A stretch of DNA of 54,114 nucleotides from Erythrobacter sp. SCN 62-14. Its GTDB lineage: Bacteria > Pseudomonadota > Alphaproteobacteria > Sphingomonadales > Sphingomonadaceae. The notes beneath the pieces are model-generated. The model ran no database searches, was not told the DNA's origin, and worked only from the letters and a program-made list of their open reading frames with translations. The stretch spans positions 1 through 54,114 of the forward strand of contig MEDW01000001.1 of the NCBI GenBank assembly GCA_001724215.1, written 5' to 3'. Both the position numbers and the translations under genes were made by a program. Of this stretch, positions 8,909-16,646 are shown in pieces (the first letter of the stretch is position 1; each line of letters starts with the position of its first letter).

Positions 8909-9964
8909 ATGTCCGTCAACACGAAGAACTGGCAGGAACTGAAGAAACCCAACACCCTCGAAATCAAGGACGGCGGCGATCGTCAGCGCAAGGCAACTTT
9001 CGTTGCTGAACCGCTGGAGCGTGGCTTTGGTCTCACGCTCGGCAACGCGCTGCGCCGGGTGCTGCTCTCCAGCCTGCAAGGGGCGGCGATCACCTCGATC
9101 AAGATCGAGAACGTGCTTCACGAATTCTCGTCGCTCGCGGGCGTCCGCGAAGACGTTACCGACATCGTTCTGAATGTGAAGCAGATCGCTCTCAAGATGG
9201 AAGGCGAAGGCCCCAAGCGGCTTCAGCTTTCCGCCACTGGCCCCGGCGAAGTGCGCGCAGGCGACATCGCAGTGACTGGTGACATCGAGGTGATGAACAA
9301 GGATCTGGTGATCTGCAACCTCGACGAGGGCGCGACGCTCAACATGGAGCTGACGGCCGATACCGGCAAGGGCTATTCGCCTGCTGTGCAGAACCGCCCG
9401 GTTGATGCTCCGATTGGCCTTATCCCGGTCGACTCGCTTTATTCGCCGGTCCGTCAGGTGAGCTACAAGGTCGAGAACGCCCGCGTGGGTCAGGAGCTCG
9501 ATTACGACAAGCTCAGCCTCACGGTGGAAACCGATGGCACCGTGACGCCTGAGGACGCAGTAGCCTATGCTGCGCGCATCCTGCAGGACCAGCTGTCGCT
9601 GTTCGTCCACTTCGAAGATGGCATCCCGCAGCCACAGGGCGCGATGATCGGCCATGCCGCTGCTCCTGAAGAAAGCGACGCCAACCAGCTAAACCGTTAC
9701 CTTCTCAAGAAGGTTGACGAGCTGGAACTGTCGGTGCGTTCGGCCAACTGCCTCAAGAACGACAATATCATCTACATTGGCGATCTGGTTCAGAAGACCG
9801 AAGCCGAGATGCTGCGCACGCCGAACTTTGGCCGCAAGTCGCTCAATGAGATCAAGGAAGTGCTGTCGTCGATGGGTCTGCGCCTTGGCATGGATATCCC
9901 TGGCTGGCCGCCGGAGAACATCGAGGAAATGGCCAAGAAGCTTGAGCAGGAGCTTTTGGGCTAA
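8909..9964 (+). CDS. rpoA: DNA-directed RNA polymerase subunit alpha
   Basis: Alpha dimerises to start core RNA polymerase assembly, and its C-terminal domain contacts UP elements and activators. At 351 residues it has the usual N-terminal domain (about 1-235, with [19 protein letters not shown]) and C-terminal domain (about 255-330, with [20 protein letters not shown] and the [14 protein letters not shown] helix). A TTGACG element about 80 bases upstream might give an internal promoter, but the -10 is poor. A REP-like element begins six bases after the stop. Confidence 0.98.
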   Translation: MSVNTKNWQELKKPNTLEIKDGGDRQRKATFVAEPLERGFGLTLGNALRRVLLSSLQGAAITSIKIENVLHEFSSLAGVREDVTDIVLNVKQIALKMEGEGPKRLQLSATGPGEVRAGDIAVTGDIEVMNKDLVICNLDEGATLNMELTADTGKGYSPAVQNRPVDAPIGLIPVDSLYSPVRQVSYKVENARVGQELDYDKLSLTVETDGTVTPEDAVAYAARILQDQLSLFVHFEDGIPQPQGAMIGHAAAPEESDANQLNRYLLKKVDELELSVRSANCLKNDNIIYIGDLVQKTEAEMLRTPNFGRKSLNEIKEVLSSMGLRLGMDIPGWPPENIEEMAKKLEQELLG

Positions 9965-9969
9965 TCACT

Positions 9970-10035
9970 GTCATCCGGGCGAATGCGGGGACCCAGTGCT
10001 GTTGCGCTCTAGGTTCCCGCTTTCGCGGGAATGAC
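9970..10035. repeat. Bipartite REP-like palindrome between rpoA and rplQ
   Basis: A 66-base element bounded by GTCAT at 9970-9974 and ATGAC at 10031-10035. Inside are two GC-rich arms, the second being the perfect hairpin TTCCCGC-TTTC-GCGGGAA. It shares the GTCAT/ATGAC ends and arm layout with the elements at 18062-18141 and 23208-23268. It lies six bases after the rpoA stop and before rplQ. Such elements can stabilise upstream mRNA 3' ends or act as targets of REP-associated transposases. The role here is unknown. Confidence 0.7.
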
Positions 10036-10113
10036 AATCGCAGGGCAGGTCGGACCCTTTCCGACCGGGATGGAGCTACCTTGCACGGGCTCCCTACGAA
10101 CGGAGAATGAAAA

Positions 10114-10533
10114 ATGCGTCATGGAATGTCGGGCCGCAAACTGGGCCGCAAGACTGGTCACCGCAACGCCCTGTTTCGCAACATGGCTGCCGCGCTGATC
10201 AAGCACGAGCAGATCACAACCACGGTCCCCAAGGCCAAGGAGCTGCGGCCCTATATGGAAAAGCTCATCACGCTGGCAAAGCGTGGCGGCTTGTCCAATC
10301 GCCGTCTGGCGATGAGCCGTCTGGGTGATGAAACCCAACTCAAGAAACTGTTCGATGTTCTGGCTGAGCGTTATTCGGATCGCGAAGGTGGTTACACCCG
10401 CGTTATCAAGGCTGGCATCCGCGCTTCGGATGCCGCTCCGATTGCGATTATCGAACTGGTTGACCGCGACGAGGCTGCCAAGGGGCAGGACTCCGGACCA
10501 GTTCAGGCGGAAGGCGAATTCGAAGAAGCCTGA
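10114..10533 (+). CDS. rplQ: 50S ribosomal protein L17
   Basis: L17 lies near the polypeptide exit. The start [20 protein letters not shown] is invariant, and [18 protein letters not shown] follows. The length is 139 residues, with a poorly conserved acidic tail ([10 protein letters not shown]) after the core. It is the last gene of the ribosomal cluster and is followed by a strong intrinsic terminator, confirming the operon end. Confidence 0.97.
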   Translation: MRHGMSGRKLGRKTGHRNALFRNMAAALIKHEQITTTVPKAKELRPYMEKLITLAKRGGLSNRRLAMSRLGDETQLKKLFDVLAERYSDREGGYTRVIKAGIRASDAAPIAIIELVDRDEAAKGQDSGPVQAEGEFEEA

Positions 10534-10555
10534 TAGGGCCTAAATTGTTTACAAA

Positions 10556-10585
10556 GGGCCGGGGCAGCGATGCTCCGGCTTTTTT
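10556..10585 (+). terminator. Intrinsic terminator of the ribosomal protein cluster
   Basis: GCCGGGGCA at 10558-10566 pairs with TGCTCCGGC at 10571-10579 (one G-T wobble) around a GCGA tetraloop, followed directly by six T residues (10580-10585). It lies 24 bases after the rplQ stop. The hairpin, GNRA-type loop and U-tract make it the best plus-strand terminator in the window. Confidence 0.9.
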
Positions 10586-10600
10586 GTGCCTGGCGTCAAC

Positions 10601-10630
10601 TGTTCATATTTATCGCGTTTAATATGAACA
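10601..10630. promoter_or_regulatory. Perfect 10-base inverted repeat upstream of secreted protein gene
   Basis: TGTTCATATT at 10601-10610 and AATATGAACA at 10621-10630 are perfect inverted copies around a 10-base spacer. The element is AT-rich in GC-rich surroundings and starts 16 bases after the ribosomal terminator, about 100 bases before the next gene. It could be an operator, perhaps overlapping a promoter (TTTAAT near the second arm). It shares TGTTC/GAACA half-sites with dyads at 11346-11372 and 43007-43028. Confidence 0.5.
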
Positions 10631-10730
10631 ATCGCTGCCAAAGTGATTCAGCATCCGGGCAGTGCGAATCGGGCACATCATCCTTGTCACCACGGCAATT
10701 CCGCTGCGGCGACATTCAGGGATGAAAGCC

Positions 10731-11267
10731 ATGTTCCACAAATCTGCTTTTCCGGTCAAAGGCGCTCTTGCCGCCCTTGCTGCGGGCGCTTTGGCTGTCA
10801 CCTCAATCAGCCCGGCGCTTGCCGCGGATGATCGGCGCGAGGGGCGTGGTGGGCCGAGCGCGGGCGAAGTTATCGCCGGGGTCGCGATTATCGGTGGGAT
10901 TGCCGCGCTTGCCGGTGCCTTTGATCGCGATCATGCGCCAGCCCAGTGGCATGATGCGCGCTGGCGCGGTGGGCCCGGAGGTTGGCAGGGGCATGGTTTT
11001 GGTCGCGGCGAGCGTGGAGTAGTTGAGCGCTGCGCTCTCAACGCCGAGATCGAAGCGCGCAGACGCGGCGGCTGGCGTGCCGCACAGGTGACGCGGATCC
11101 GCAATGTTGATCGAACCCGTGATGGCGCAATCCGCGTGCGCGGTGAACTTGAGGTGCAGGGCTCGCGCTTCTCGGGCCGCAACTTTGACCGCGGGCGGTT
11201 CAACTGCTTTGTCGATGGTCGCGGCCGTCCCTTCGTTGAATTCGGCGGCATTCGTGGGCTGCGCTAG
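10731..11267 (+). CDS. Secreted glycine-rich protein, GPSAGEV paralogue 1
   Basis: A 178-residue protein with a clear signal peptide (MFHKSAFPVKGALAALAAG to about SPALA-A). I prefer the ATG at 10731 because AGGG lies nine bases upstream; an ATG at 10722 is also possible. After the signal comes GPSAGEVIAGVAIIGGIAAL, a hydrophobic Gly-rich segment that could insert in or bind a membrane. A basic Trp/Gly-rich stretch and a C-terminal domain follow, with the pattern C-x-L-N-A-E-I-E then VRGELEVQ...F-x-C. The next gene has the same segment and the same C-terminal pattern, so these are tandem paralogues. Function unknown. Confidence 0.75.
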   Translation: MFHKSAFPVKGALAALAAGALAVTSISPALAADDRREGRGGPSAGEVIAGVAIIGGIAALAGAFDRDHAPAQWHDARWRGGPGGWQGHGFGRGERGVVERCALNAEIEARRRGGWRAAQVTRIRNVDRTRDGAIRVRGELEVQGSRFSGRNFDRGRFNCFVDGRGRPFVEFGGIRGLR

Positions 11268-11280
11268 GAGCCAAGTCATG

Positions 11281-11312
11281 GGCGGTTCAGGTTTCGGCAA
11301 GCCTGAACCGCC
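11281..11312 (+). terminator. Strong hairpin between the two secreted paralogues
   Basis: GGCGGTTCAGG at 11281-11291 and CCTGAACCGCC at 11302-11312 form a perfect 11-base stem with a 10-base loop, 13 bases after the first paralogue's stop. No T-run follows (TAAGGCTCGTCTGCTCTTA), so it may be an RNA 3'-end stabiliser, a Rho-associated end or a weak terminator rather than a full intrinsic one. Confidence 0.5.
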
Positions 11313-11345
11313 TAAGGCTCGTCTGCTCTTATGGTGGGTGAGCGC

Positions 11346-11372
11346 AGAACACCTGTTTCAACGGATTGTTCT
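11346..11372. promoter_or_regulatory. AGAACA-N15-TGTTCT dyad before second paralogue
   Basis: AGAACA (11346-11351) and TGTTCT (11367-11372) are inverted copies separated by 15 bases, ending 16 bases before the ATG at 11389. The element reaches the ribosome binding site TAGGAGAAG. It could be a protein-binding dyad or an RNA hairpin that gates translation. The half-sites match those found before the two other glycine-rich secreted protein genes in the window. Confidence 0.35.
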
Positions 11373-11388
11373 CTAGGAGAAGACACCG

Positions 11389-12336
11389 ATGCCTGTTGCG
11401 TTCCACCGCACTTCACTTCTGGCCAGTCTCGCTGCGGCAACGGCGTTGGTTGCAGGCCCCGCTGCGGCCGCCGAGCTGCCGCGCCTTGATGTCGTCGGCG
11501 CCCCCATGTTGGCTCCCATGTTGGCCACGCCTTTTGACACCAGCCGCTTTGATCCGAACGCAGAGCAGGCCGAGTGGGGCTGTTGGGGCTGTGGATGGGG
11601 GTGGGGCGGCGGCTGGGGCGGTGGCTGGCGTCGCCGCGGACCGAGCGCTGGCGAAGTGTTGGCAGGCGTTGCCATTATTGGCGGGGTGGCCGCTATTGCC
11701 GCCACCGCTGCCAACAACAACCGGCGCAACCGCACCCGCGATGTGATTATCGTTGAGCGCGACCGCCTGCCTGATGACCGCCGCAATTTTGATGAGCGTG
11801 ATCTTGATCGCCGCAATTACGAGCGACGCGAGGCTGCCCGCCCGCCGCGCATGGGCGGGGCTGGAATGCCGCGTTCGGGCACAAGCGGGCTTGAGGCAGC
11901 GGTGCGTCAGTGTGTCGATCGCGTCGGTCGTGATGTCAGAGTGGACAGCGTCGATAGTGTGGAGCGCACGCCGCAGGGGTGGCTGGTGGGCGGTGTGTTG
12001 TTCAACGGCTCGGATTTTGCATGCCGGATCGGGAATGACGGCCGGATTGACAGCGTGGATTATGGTGCTGGCTTTGGTGCTGGTCCGGGCTCGTCCAGCA
12101 GCGGTCAGTGGGACGATACGCGCTATGCTGCGGCGCGCCGTTCGGCGGCGCCTTCGCAGCCCGATCCGGCAGGCGGCATCGAGATGATGCAGAGCGCTGC
12201 TTCGGCACAGCCGCTTGCTGACGATGAAGAGACCCCGCTTGTGCCGCTGAGCACAGAACGCCTGCCAGCCTATCCGGGCGGGCCGGTTGAGGGCGAAGAA
12301 CCTGCACCGCTGGTGGAGCGTCCCGGTATCCCCTAG
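11389..12336 (+). CDS. Secreted glycine-rich protein, GPSAGEV paralogue 2
   Basis: A 315-residue protein with a signal peptide (residues 1-27, ending GPAAAAEL). A Trp/Gly-rich low-complexity stretch with two Cys follows (WGCWGCGWGWGGGWGGGW, about residues 62-80). Next come GPSAGEVLAGVAIIGGVAAI, then a charged Arg/Asp/Asn-rich linker with RDRLPDDRRNFDERDLDRRN, and a C-terminal domain (about 165-225) with two cysteines, QCVDRVG and FACRIG, matching the first paralogue. The tail is Pro/Ala-rich. AGGAGAAG gives a good ribosome binding site. Its TAG shares bases with the stop of the convergent TRIC gene. Function unknown; an envelope or periplasmic role is inferred. Confidence 0.75.
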   Translation: MPVAFHRTSLLASLAAATALVAGPAAAAELPRLDVVGAPMLAPMLATPFDTSRFDPNAEQAEWGCWGCGWGWGGGWGGGWRRRGPSAGEVLAGVAIIGGVAAIAATAANNNRRNRTRDVIIVERDRLPDDRRNFDERDLDRRNYERREAARPPRMGGAGMPRSGTSGLEAAVRQCVDRVGRDVRVDSVDSVERTPQGWLVGGVLFNGSDFACRIGNDGRIDSVDYGAGFGAGPGSSSSGQWDDTRYAAARRSAAPSQPDPAGGIEMMQSAASAQPLADDEETPLVPLSTERLPAYPGGPVEGEEPAPLVERPGIP

Positions 12337-12980
12337 TCGCCTGCCCGGTAGCTTGGGAGGCCGATTTCCCAGCGAATGGCTGCAGTGCGCAGCGCAAAGC
12401 CGCAGGTAAAGGCAAGTCCCCACGCCCAAGCCTTGTCAAGCCCAAGGCTCGCAGCGGCCAGCATTCCGCCAATGCACAAGGCAGACGACAGCGCGGCTGC
12501 GGTCACATACAATTCGGGCTGCATGATAATCGATGGTCTGCCCGCCACCACATCGCGGATAATACCGCCCACGCAGCCTGTTATCACGCCCATCAGTGCA
12601 GCAGGCACGGGCGGGATACCATAGGCCAGTGCCTTGGCGCTGCCCAGCACGGCATAGGCGGCAAGCCCTGCGCCATCGGCATAGGCAAACAGCTTGCCAT
12701 CCCATAGTCTCACTGGCGTGAACCACGCGATCAGCGCTGTTGAGAGGCACACTATTGCAACCCACGGATCGCGCACCCAAAACACCGGCGCTTCGATCAG
12801 CAGATCACGCACTGTCCCGCCGCCAACGCCTGTTACCAGAGCGAAAAACGCCATGGTGACGAAGGTCTGACGCTCCTTGGCCGCGATTACCGCGCCCGAC
12901 AGCGCAAACATCGCGATGCCCACCAGATCAAGCACATCGAGCAGCGGCGTGAGAATGGCGGTGTTGATCGCTGCATTCAT
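12333..12980 (-). CDS. TRIC-family (UPF0126) cation channel protein
   Basis: A 215-residue integral membrane protein with seven predicted helices in two repeats of three. Both repeats carry the family hallmark: GVGGGTVRDLL near residue 55 and GCVGGIIRDVV near residue 140. Prokaryotic TRIC proteins (YadS/YicG-like) form trimeric potassium/sodium channels in the inner membrane. It is the last gene of a minus-strand operon: its ATG overlaps the stop of the PepSY gene (ATGA), and its own stop overlaps the convergent upstream gene's stop in CTAG. The physiological role in bacteria is poorly defined. Confidence 0.88.
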   Translation of the reverse strand: MNAAINTAILTPLLDVLDLVGIAMFALSGAVIAAKERQTFVTMAFFALVTGVGGGTVRDLLIEAPVFWVRDPWVAIVCLSTALIAWFTPVRLWDGKLFAYADGAGLAAYAVLGSAKALAYGIPPVPAALMGVITGCVGGIIRDVVAGRPSIIMQPELYVTAAALSSALCIGGMLAAASLGLDKAWAWGLAFTCGFALRTAAIRWEIGLPSYRAGD

Positions 12981-13675
12981 GATTGCGCTGCCTGCGGACG
13001 AGCCTTGCGGCGGCGGAACATCAGGACGCAGCCGATCACCGCGCCGCCCAGTGAAAGCGCCGCAAACGCGATCAACACCGGGTGGCTGGTGGTCTCGCGG
13101 TCTGAAAGGTCCATGATGTGCAGCCCCCAGGCCAGATCAAACCAGCGCCACCAGCGCGTGCGCACCGCCTCAATCTCGCCCGTGTCGCGCCCGACATAGA
13201 CGTGCGTGCCATCGGCCAGCGCAACTTGCCAGACGGCAAGTTCACGGCGGAAATCGAAGGGGGTTTGCGCTGCCGGGAACAGCCGCACAGCCTTCACCGC
13301 ATCGCCGCCAACAATGCGGCTGGCCACCAGCGCCCGCGCCGCATTGGCATCGAGTGGGGGGATGGCCTCTCCGCTCACCAAATCAATCCGGCTTGTCGCA
13401 CCATCAAGCATGGTGAGGATCGCCACCGCGCGGCCTTGTTGCATCACCACGCGCAGCTCTTTGAGGTCAGTACCGGGCGCCGCCAGAGCGCTGCCTGTCA
13501 GCACCAACGGATCGGCCGGAACCTCTATCCGCAAGTGATTGCCGCGCACTTCCTCGATCGGACGCAGCGTCATGAACAGGCCGCTTGCCAACCACATGAC
13601 AATGGGAACGCCCACCAGCCAGCCGAGCCAGATGTGCCAACGGGCGAGGGTGCGCATGATTGCCGCGGTGCTCAT
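12977..13675 (-). CDS. PepSY-domain membrane protein
   Basis: A 232-residue protein with an N-terminal membrane segment (WHIWLGWLVGVPIVMWLASG, about residues 13-32), a periplasmic region of about 150 residues and a C-terminal helix (around VLIAFAALSLGGAVIGCVLMF) followed by a basic tail. The TM-periplasmic-TM layout and the WRWFDLAWGLHIMDLSDRE segment are typical of small PepSY-associated TM proteins found beside reductases or TonB receptors. I start at the ATG at 13675 because it lies 25 bases after the amidase stop; ATG 13657 is an alternative. Function not assigned. Confidence 0.78.
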   Translation of the reverse strand: MSTAAIMRTLARWHIWLGWLVGVPIVMWLASGLFMTLRPIEEVRGNHLRIEVPADPLVLTGSALAAPGTDLKELRVVMQQGRAVAILTMLDGATSRIDLVSGEAIPPLDANAARALVASRIVGGDAVKAVRLFPAAQTPFDFRRELAVWQVALADGTHVYVGRDTGEIEAVRTRWWRWFDLAWGLHIMDLSDRETTSHPVLIAFAALSLGGAVIGCVLMFRRRKARPQAAQS

Positions 13676-13700
13676 GGCCAGCGGCCATGGCGCCAAGCGT

Positions 13701-15059
13701 CTAACTGTGCAAGATAATCCCGATGGCTTCTGCTGCGGCAATGCAATCGAGATCAGCCCAGCGTGGCCCGATCACCTGCATGCCGCACGGCAGTTCGCTG
13801 CCCAGATAATGGCCGCTCCCGATCGGCAGGACTGTCGCAGGAAGATTGGGGAAGGTTGCAAGGCCCGCCCAAGCCAGCCCTGTGCCGCCTGGCTGCTGCG
13901 TCCCGTTGATTAAAAGCGTGCCGCGAAATACGGGCTTTTCGTCATGCGGAACCGCCAGAACCGGAGCAGGCGGCGCGAGCACGAAATCATAATGCGCAAA
14001 CAGCGCATCCCAGCGTGCGATGGCCTCGGCCTGGGCATCGAGCAGGTCAAACCAGTCGGCAGCGCTCGCTTGCTTGCCATTGGGCGCGGGCGCGCCGCGC
14101 GCCATGACGACGTTCATCATCTTGAGGTAGGCTGCATGTTGCCATGCAAGATTGGGCAACAGATCGCTGGTGCGGTCAATTGCCACGCCTGCGTGAACCA
14201 GCGTCGCAAGCGCCGCTTCTGTCGGCTCTGCCACGCTGGCATCGAGCGGACACACCGGATGGTGCGTGATCGCCAGCAGGCGGCATTCCTTGAGCGGTTT
14301 GGGCGTTCGCGCCAGTGGATATTGCGCGCCGACCTGCGTGAGGACTGCCAGATCGCCGGCGTTGCGCGCCAGCGGCCCGGCGATGCTGAGCGCGCCATCG
14401 TGGGCTGCCACAAAGCCTGGTGCGCGCGATTGCGCCGGATTGTCGTGGCCAGCCTTGCTGATCACGCCCCAGGTGGTCTTATGTCCCCACACCCCGCAGA
14501 AATGAGCGGGCACGCGCACCGACCCACCGATATCCGTTCCAAAGTCGCAAGGCACCATTCCGCTGGCGACAGCGGCTGCGCTTCCACCGGAAGAGCCACC
14601 CGGCGAGCGCGCGGCATTATGCGGATTGGTCGTGCGGCCATAGACCGGATTGGCCGATTGCCAGTCGGTGAGGTCTGGCGGCACATTGGTCTTGCCGATA
14701 ATCACCGCACCCGCCGCTTTCAGGCGCGCCACTAGCGCGGCATCGCGCGGGGCGGGTGTGTCCTTGTGGGTGAGGTGACCAAAAGTCGTTGGCAGGCCGG
14801 CGACATCAAAGCTTTCCTTAATGGTCATCGGCACGCCGAACAGGGGTTGGTCTGCCCGCGGCCCGGCTGCATCCAGCGCGCGCGCCTCAGCATAGGCAGC
14901 CTCAAAATTGGGCGCGGCCAGTGCATTGATGGCACCATCCAATTGCTCGATCCGCACGATCGCCGCATCGACCGCTTCTGCAACGCTGAGGCGCCCTTCG
15001 CGGATTGTGGCGGCGGTTGCCAGCGCGCCGGGCTTATCGGTCAATTGCGGGTAACTCAT
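13701..15059 (-). CDS. Amidase signature family hydrolase
   Basis: A 452-residue amidase of the Ser-cisSer-Lys type. The catalytic residues are recognisable: Lys81 in TIKESFDVAG, the cis-Ser in GGSSGGSA (residues 154-161) and the nucleophile Ser180 in FGTDIGGSVR. It hydrolyses carboxamides to acids and ammonia. It is not clearly GatA: there is no gatB or gatC beside it, and the C-terminal part is more like stand-alone amidases. It is the first gene of the amidase-PepSY-TRIC operon. The substrate cannot be told from the sequence. Confidence 0.88.
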   Translation of the reverse strand: MSYPQLTDKPGALATAATIREGRLSVAEAVDAAIVRIEQLDGAINALAAPNFEAAYAEARALDAAGPRADQPLFGVPMTIKESFDVAGLPTTFGHLTHKDTPAPRDAALVARLKAAGAVIIGKTNVPPDLTDWQSANPVYGRTTNPHNAARSPGGSSGGSAAAVASGMVPCDFGTDIGGSVRVPAHFCGVWGHKTTWGVISKAGHDNPAQSRAPGFVAAHDGALSIAGPLARNAGDLAVLTQVGAQYPLARTPKPLKECRLLAITHHPVCPLDASVAEPTEAALATLVHAGVAIDRTSDLLPNLAWQHAAYLKMMNVVMARGAPAPNGKQASAADWFDLLDAQAEAIARWDALFAHYDFVLAPPAPVLAVPHDEKPVFRGTLLINGTQQPGGTGLAWAGLATFPNLPATVLPIGSGHYLGSELPCGMQVIGPRWADLDCIAAAEAIGIILHS

Positions 15060-15130
15060 CAGGGCTGATCCTCTCGTCTTTGGCGCCGAGGTCTAGCGGT
15101 TGGGGCGGGCGGGTAAAGCCCTTGCGCGAT

Positions 15131-16636
15131 TTACTTCACCCGTATCAGCCGTGCCTGCCCGCGAGCCGTCAGTTCGACCGGCAGATAAAGGCCCTCACCA
15201 TGGGCGCTGATTGTGCCGGTGGAGATGCGATCTAGGGTGATTGCATAATCAAGCGGGCCATCCTTGCGCCGCGCAACGGCGCGCTCAATTTTGCCGGTAA
15301 GCTTGGCAAAGTCCTTGTCGAAATTCTGCTGGAGTGCCTCGGCGATGGTGGCTTGGAATTCAGGCGCATTGGCAAGCGCAAGCAGCAGCGGTTCGCTCAC
15401 CAGATTGGTGTCTCCGGTGATCGTGATATCCGAAAAGCCGACAACGCGCGAATTTTCCGTGTTGATGGGCCGGGCGGCGAGCCAGATTGTGCCTTGCGCA
15501 GCCTCGATCAGCGGAAGGTCAGATCTTGCCTTGAAACGCGCCCCGACGGCGATCCGCCCAGCGGGTGCGCCATAGACAGTGACCTTGCCAAACTCTGCCA
15601 TGACCTGCCCGAAATCCTCGATTACAAACGGGCGGGCGGCCCGCTTGGCAAGAGCCTTCTCAATCACCGGTTCGAGCACGGCGTAATCAGCAATGACGGG
15701 CACTTTGAGGACCGAGGGGCGAGTGGTTTTGGGCCGGATACCGAGTGGGGGGAGGGGGCCGGGAGTGGTCTCGTCGGGCCTGGTGCCGATGAAGGTTTCA
15801 AACGTGCCTTCGAGCCCCAATCGCAAGGTCAATATTCGACCTTGTGCTTTATAGCCGCCATAAAGGAATTGCTGCGGGGTGAGCCGTGCCCACACTTCCG
15901 GATTCTTGCGATTGAGTTCCAGCACCGCATGAGCCTCGCGCCAGCCTTTGGTGGCCGCGCTTTTGATATCGAGCTCGGCGAGCTCGCGCGCGATGATTTC
16001 GCTGACCTGTCCCCGCACCTTGGCCAATTTGTCATCGGCTTTGCTGGTGAAGGTGATGCGGCGGCCGAGGAAATCGATGCCCGGTTCCTCGGTCCAGTCA
16101 TAGGTGATCTGGGTGGCGCTTGTCAGGCGCCAGTCGGGCCTGAGATCAAGCCTTAGCCGCAAGGTCACATCAGCAGCCCCGGTGCCGGTTTCGCCCTTGA
16201 ATATGCCCGCCACATCGCGCGCCGCCACCTCGCCACGGATCGGCAGGGTGACAATCAGATCGCGTCCACGCCCTGCCAGCTTGAGCCGCCCGCGCGTGAC
16301 TTCGCCGATAATGTGGCATTTGATCTTGGGGGATTTGACCCGAAACAGTTCAAGATTGATCTTCTTGGAGGCGACGCATTCGCTGCCTGGCTCATCAACC
16401 GACCACAATTGGCGCGGGATTTCCTTTTCCAGCACGCGTTCAAGCTGCGCGAGATCAACCGCCAGATCGATCTCGATATGCGATGGGTCTGTTGGGAAAG
16501 TGATCGGGTCAAGGCTACGCGGGGGCGCGTTGGAAGGGGTGTCGGGTTCACGCCCGCAACCCGCCAGCAATAGAGCCAAGGCCAAGAGAGCACGGGGGGC
16601 AAGTCCTGCGTTCTGCCTTGCCCCCCATGGCTTCAT
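15131..16636 (-). CDS. DUF4403 family lipoprotein
   Basis: A 501-residue predicted lipoprotein. I chose the ATG at 16636, ten bases after the lpdA stop, with AAGGA upstream. It gives an N-terminus ending in the lipobox LLLAGC (Cys at about residue 27). The body matches the DUF4403 type: long, beta-rich, with the paired features IEIDLAVDLAQLERVLEKEI near the start and a repeat-like second half. Lipidation at the outer face of the inner membrane or in the outer membrane is expected. It shares a transcript with lpdA, but that linkage says little about its job, which is unknown. Confidence 0.75.
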   Translation of the reverse strand: MKPWGARQNAGLAPRALLALALLLAGCGREPDTPSNAPPRSLDPITFPTDPSHIEIDLAVDLAQLERVLEKEIPRQLWSVDEPGSECVASKKINLELFRVKSPKIKCHIIGEVTRGRLKLAGRGRDLIVTLPIRGEVAARDVAGIFKGETGTGAADVTLRLRLDLRPDWRLTSATQITYDWTEEPGIDFLGRRITFTSKADDKLAKVRGQVSEIIARELAELDIKSAATKGWREAHAVLELNRKNPEVWARLTPQQFLYGGYKAQGRILTLRLGLEGTFETFIGTRPDETTPGPLPPLGIRPKTTRPSVLKVPVIADYAVLEPVIEKALAKRAARPFVIEDFGQVMAEFGKVTVYGAPAGRIAVGARFKARSDLPLIEAAQGTIWLAARPINTENSRVVGFSDITITGDTNLVSEPLLLALANAPEFQATIAEALQQNFDKDFAKLTGKIERAVARRKDGPLDYAITLDRISTGTISAHGEGLYLPVELTARGQARLIRVK

Positions 16637-16646
16637 CTTGCGGTCC

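Noticed and set aside
12333..12336. Overlapping stop codons of convergent genes (CTAG)
   Set aside because: Seen clearly, but convergent genes sharing CTAG are common in compact genomes and need no special explanation.
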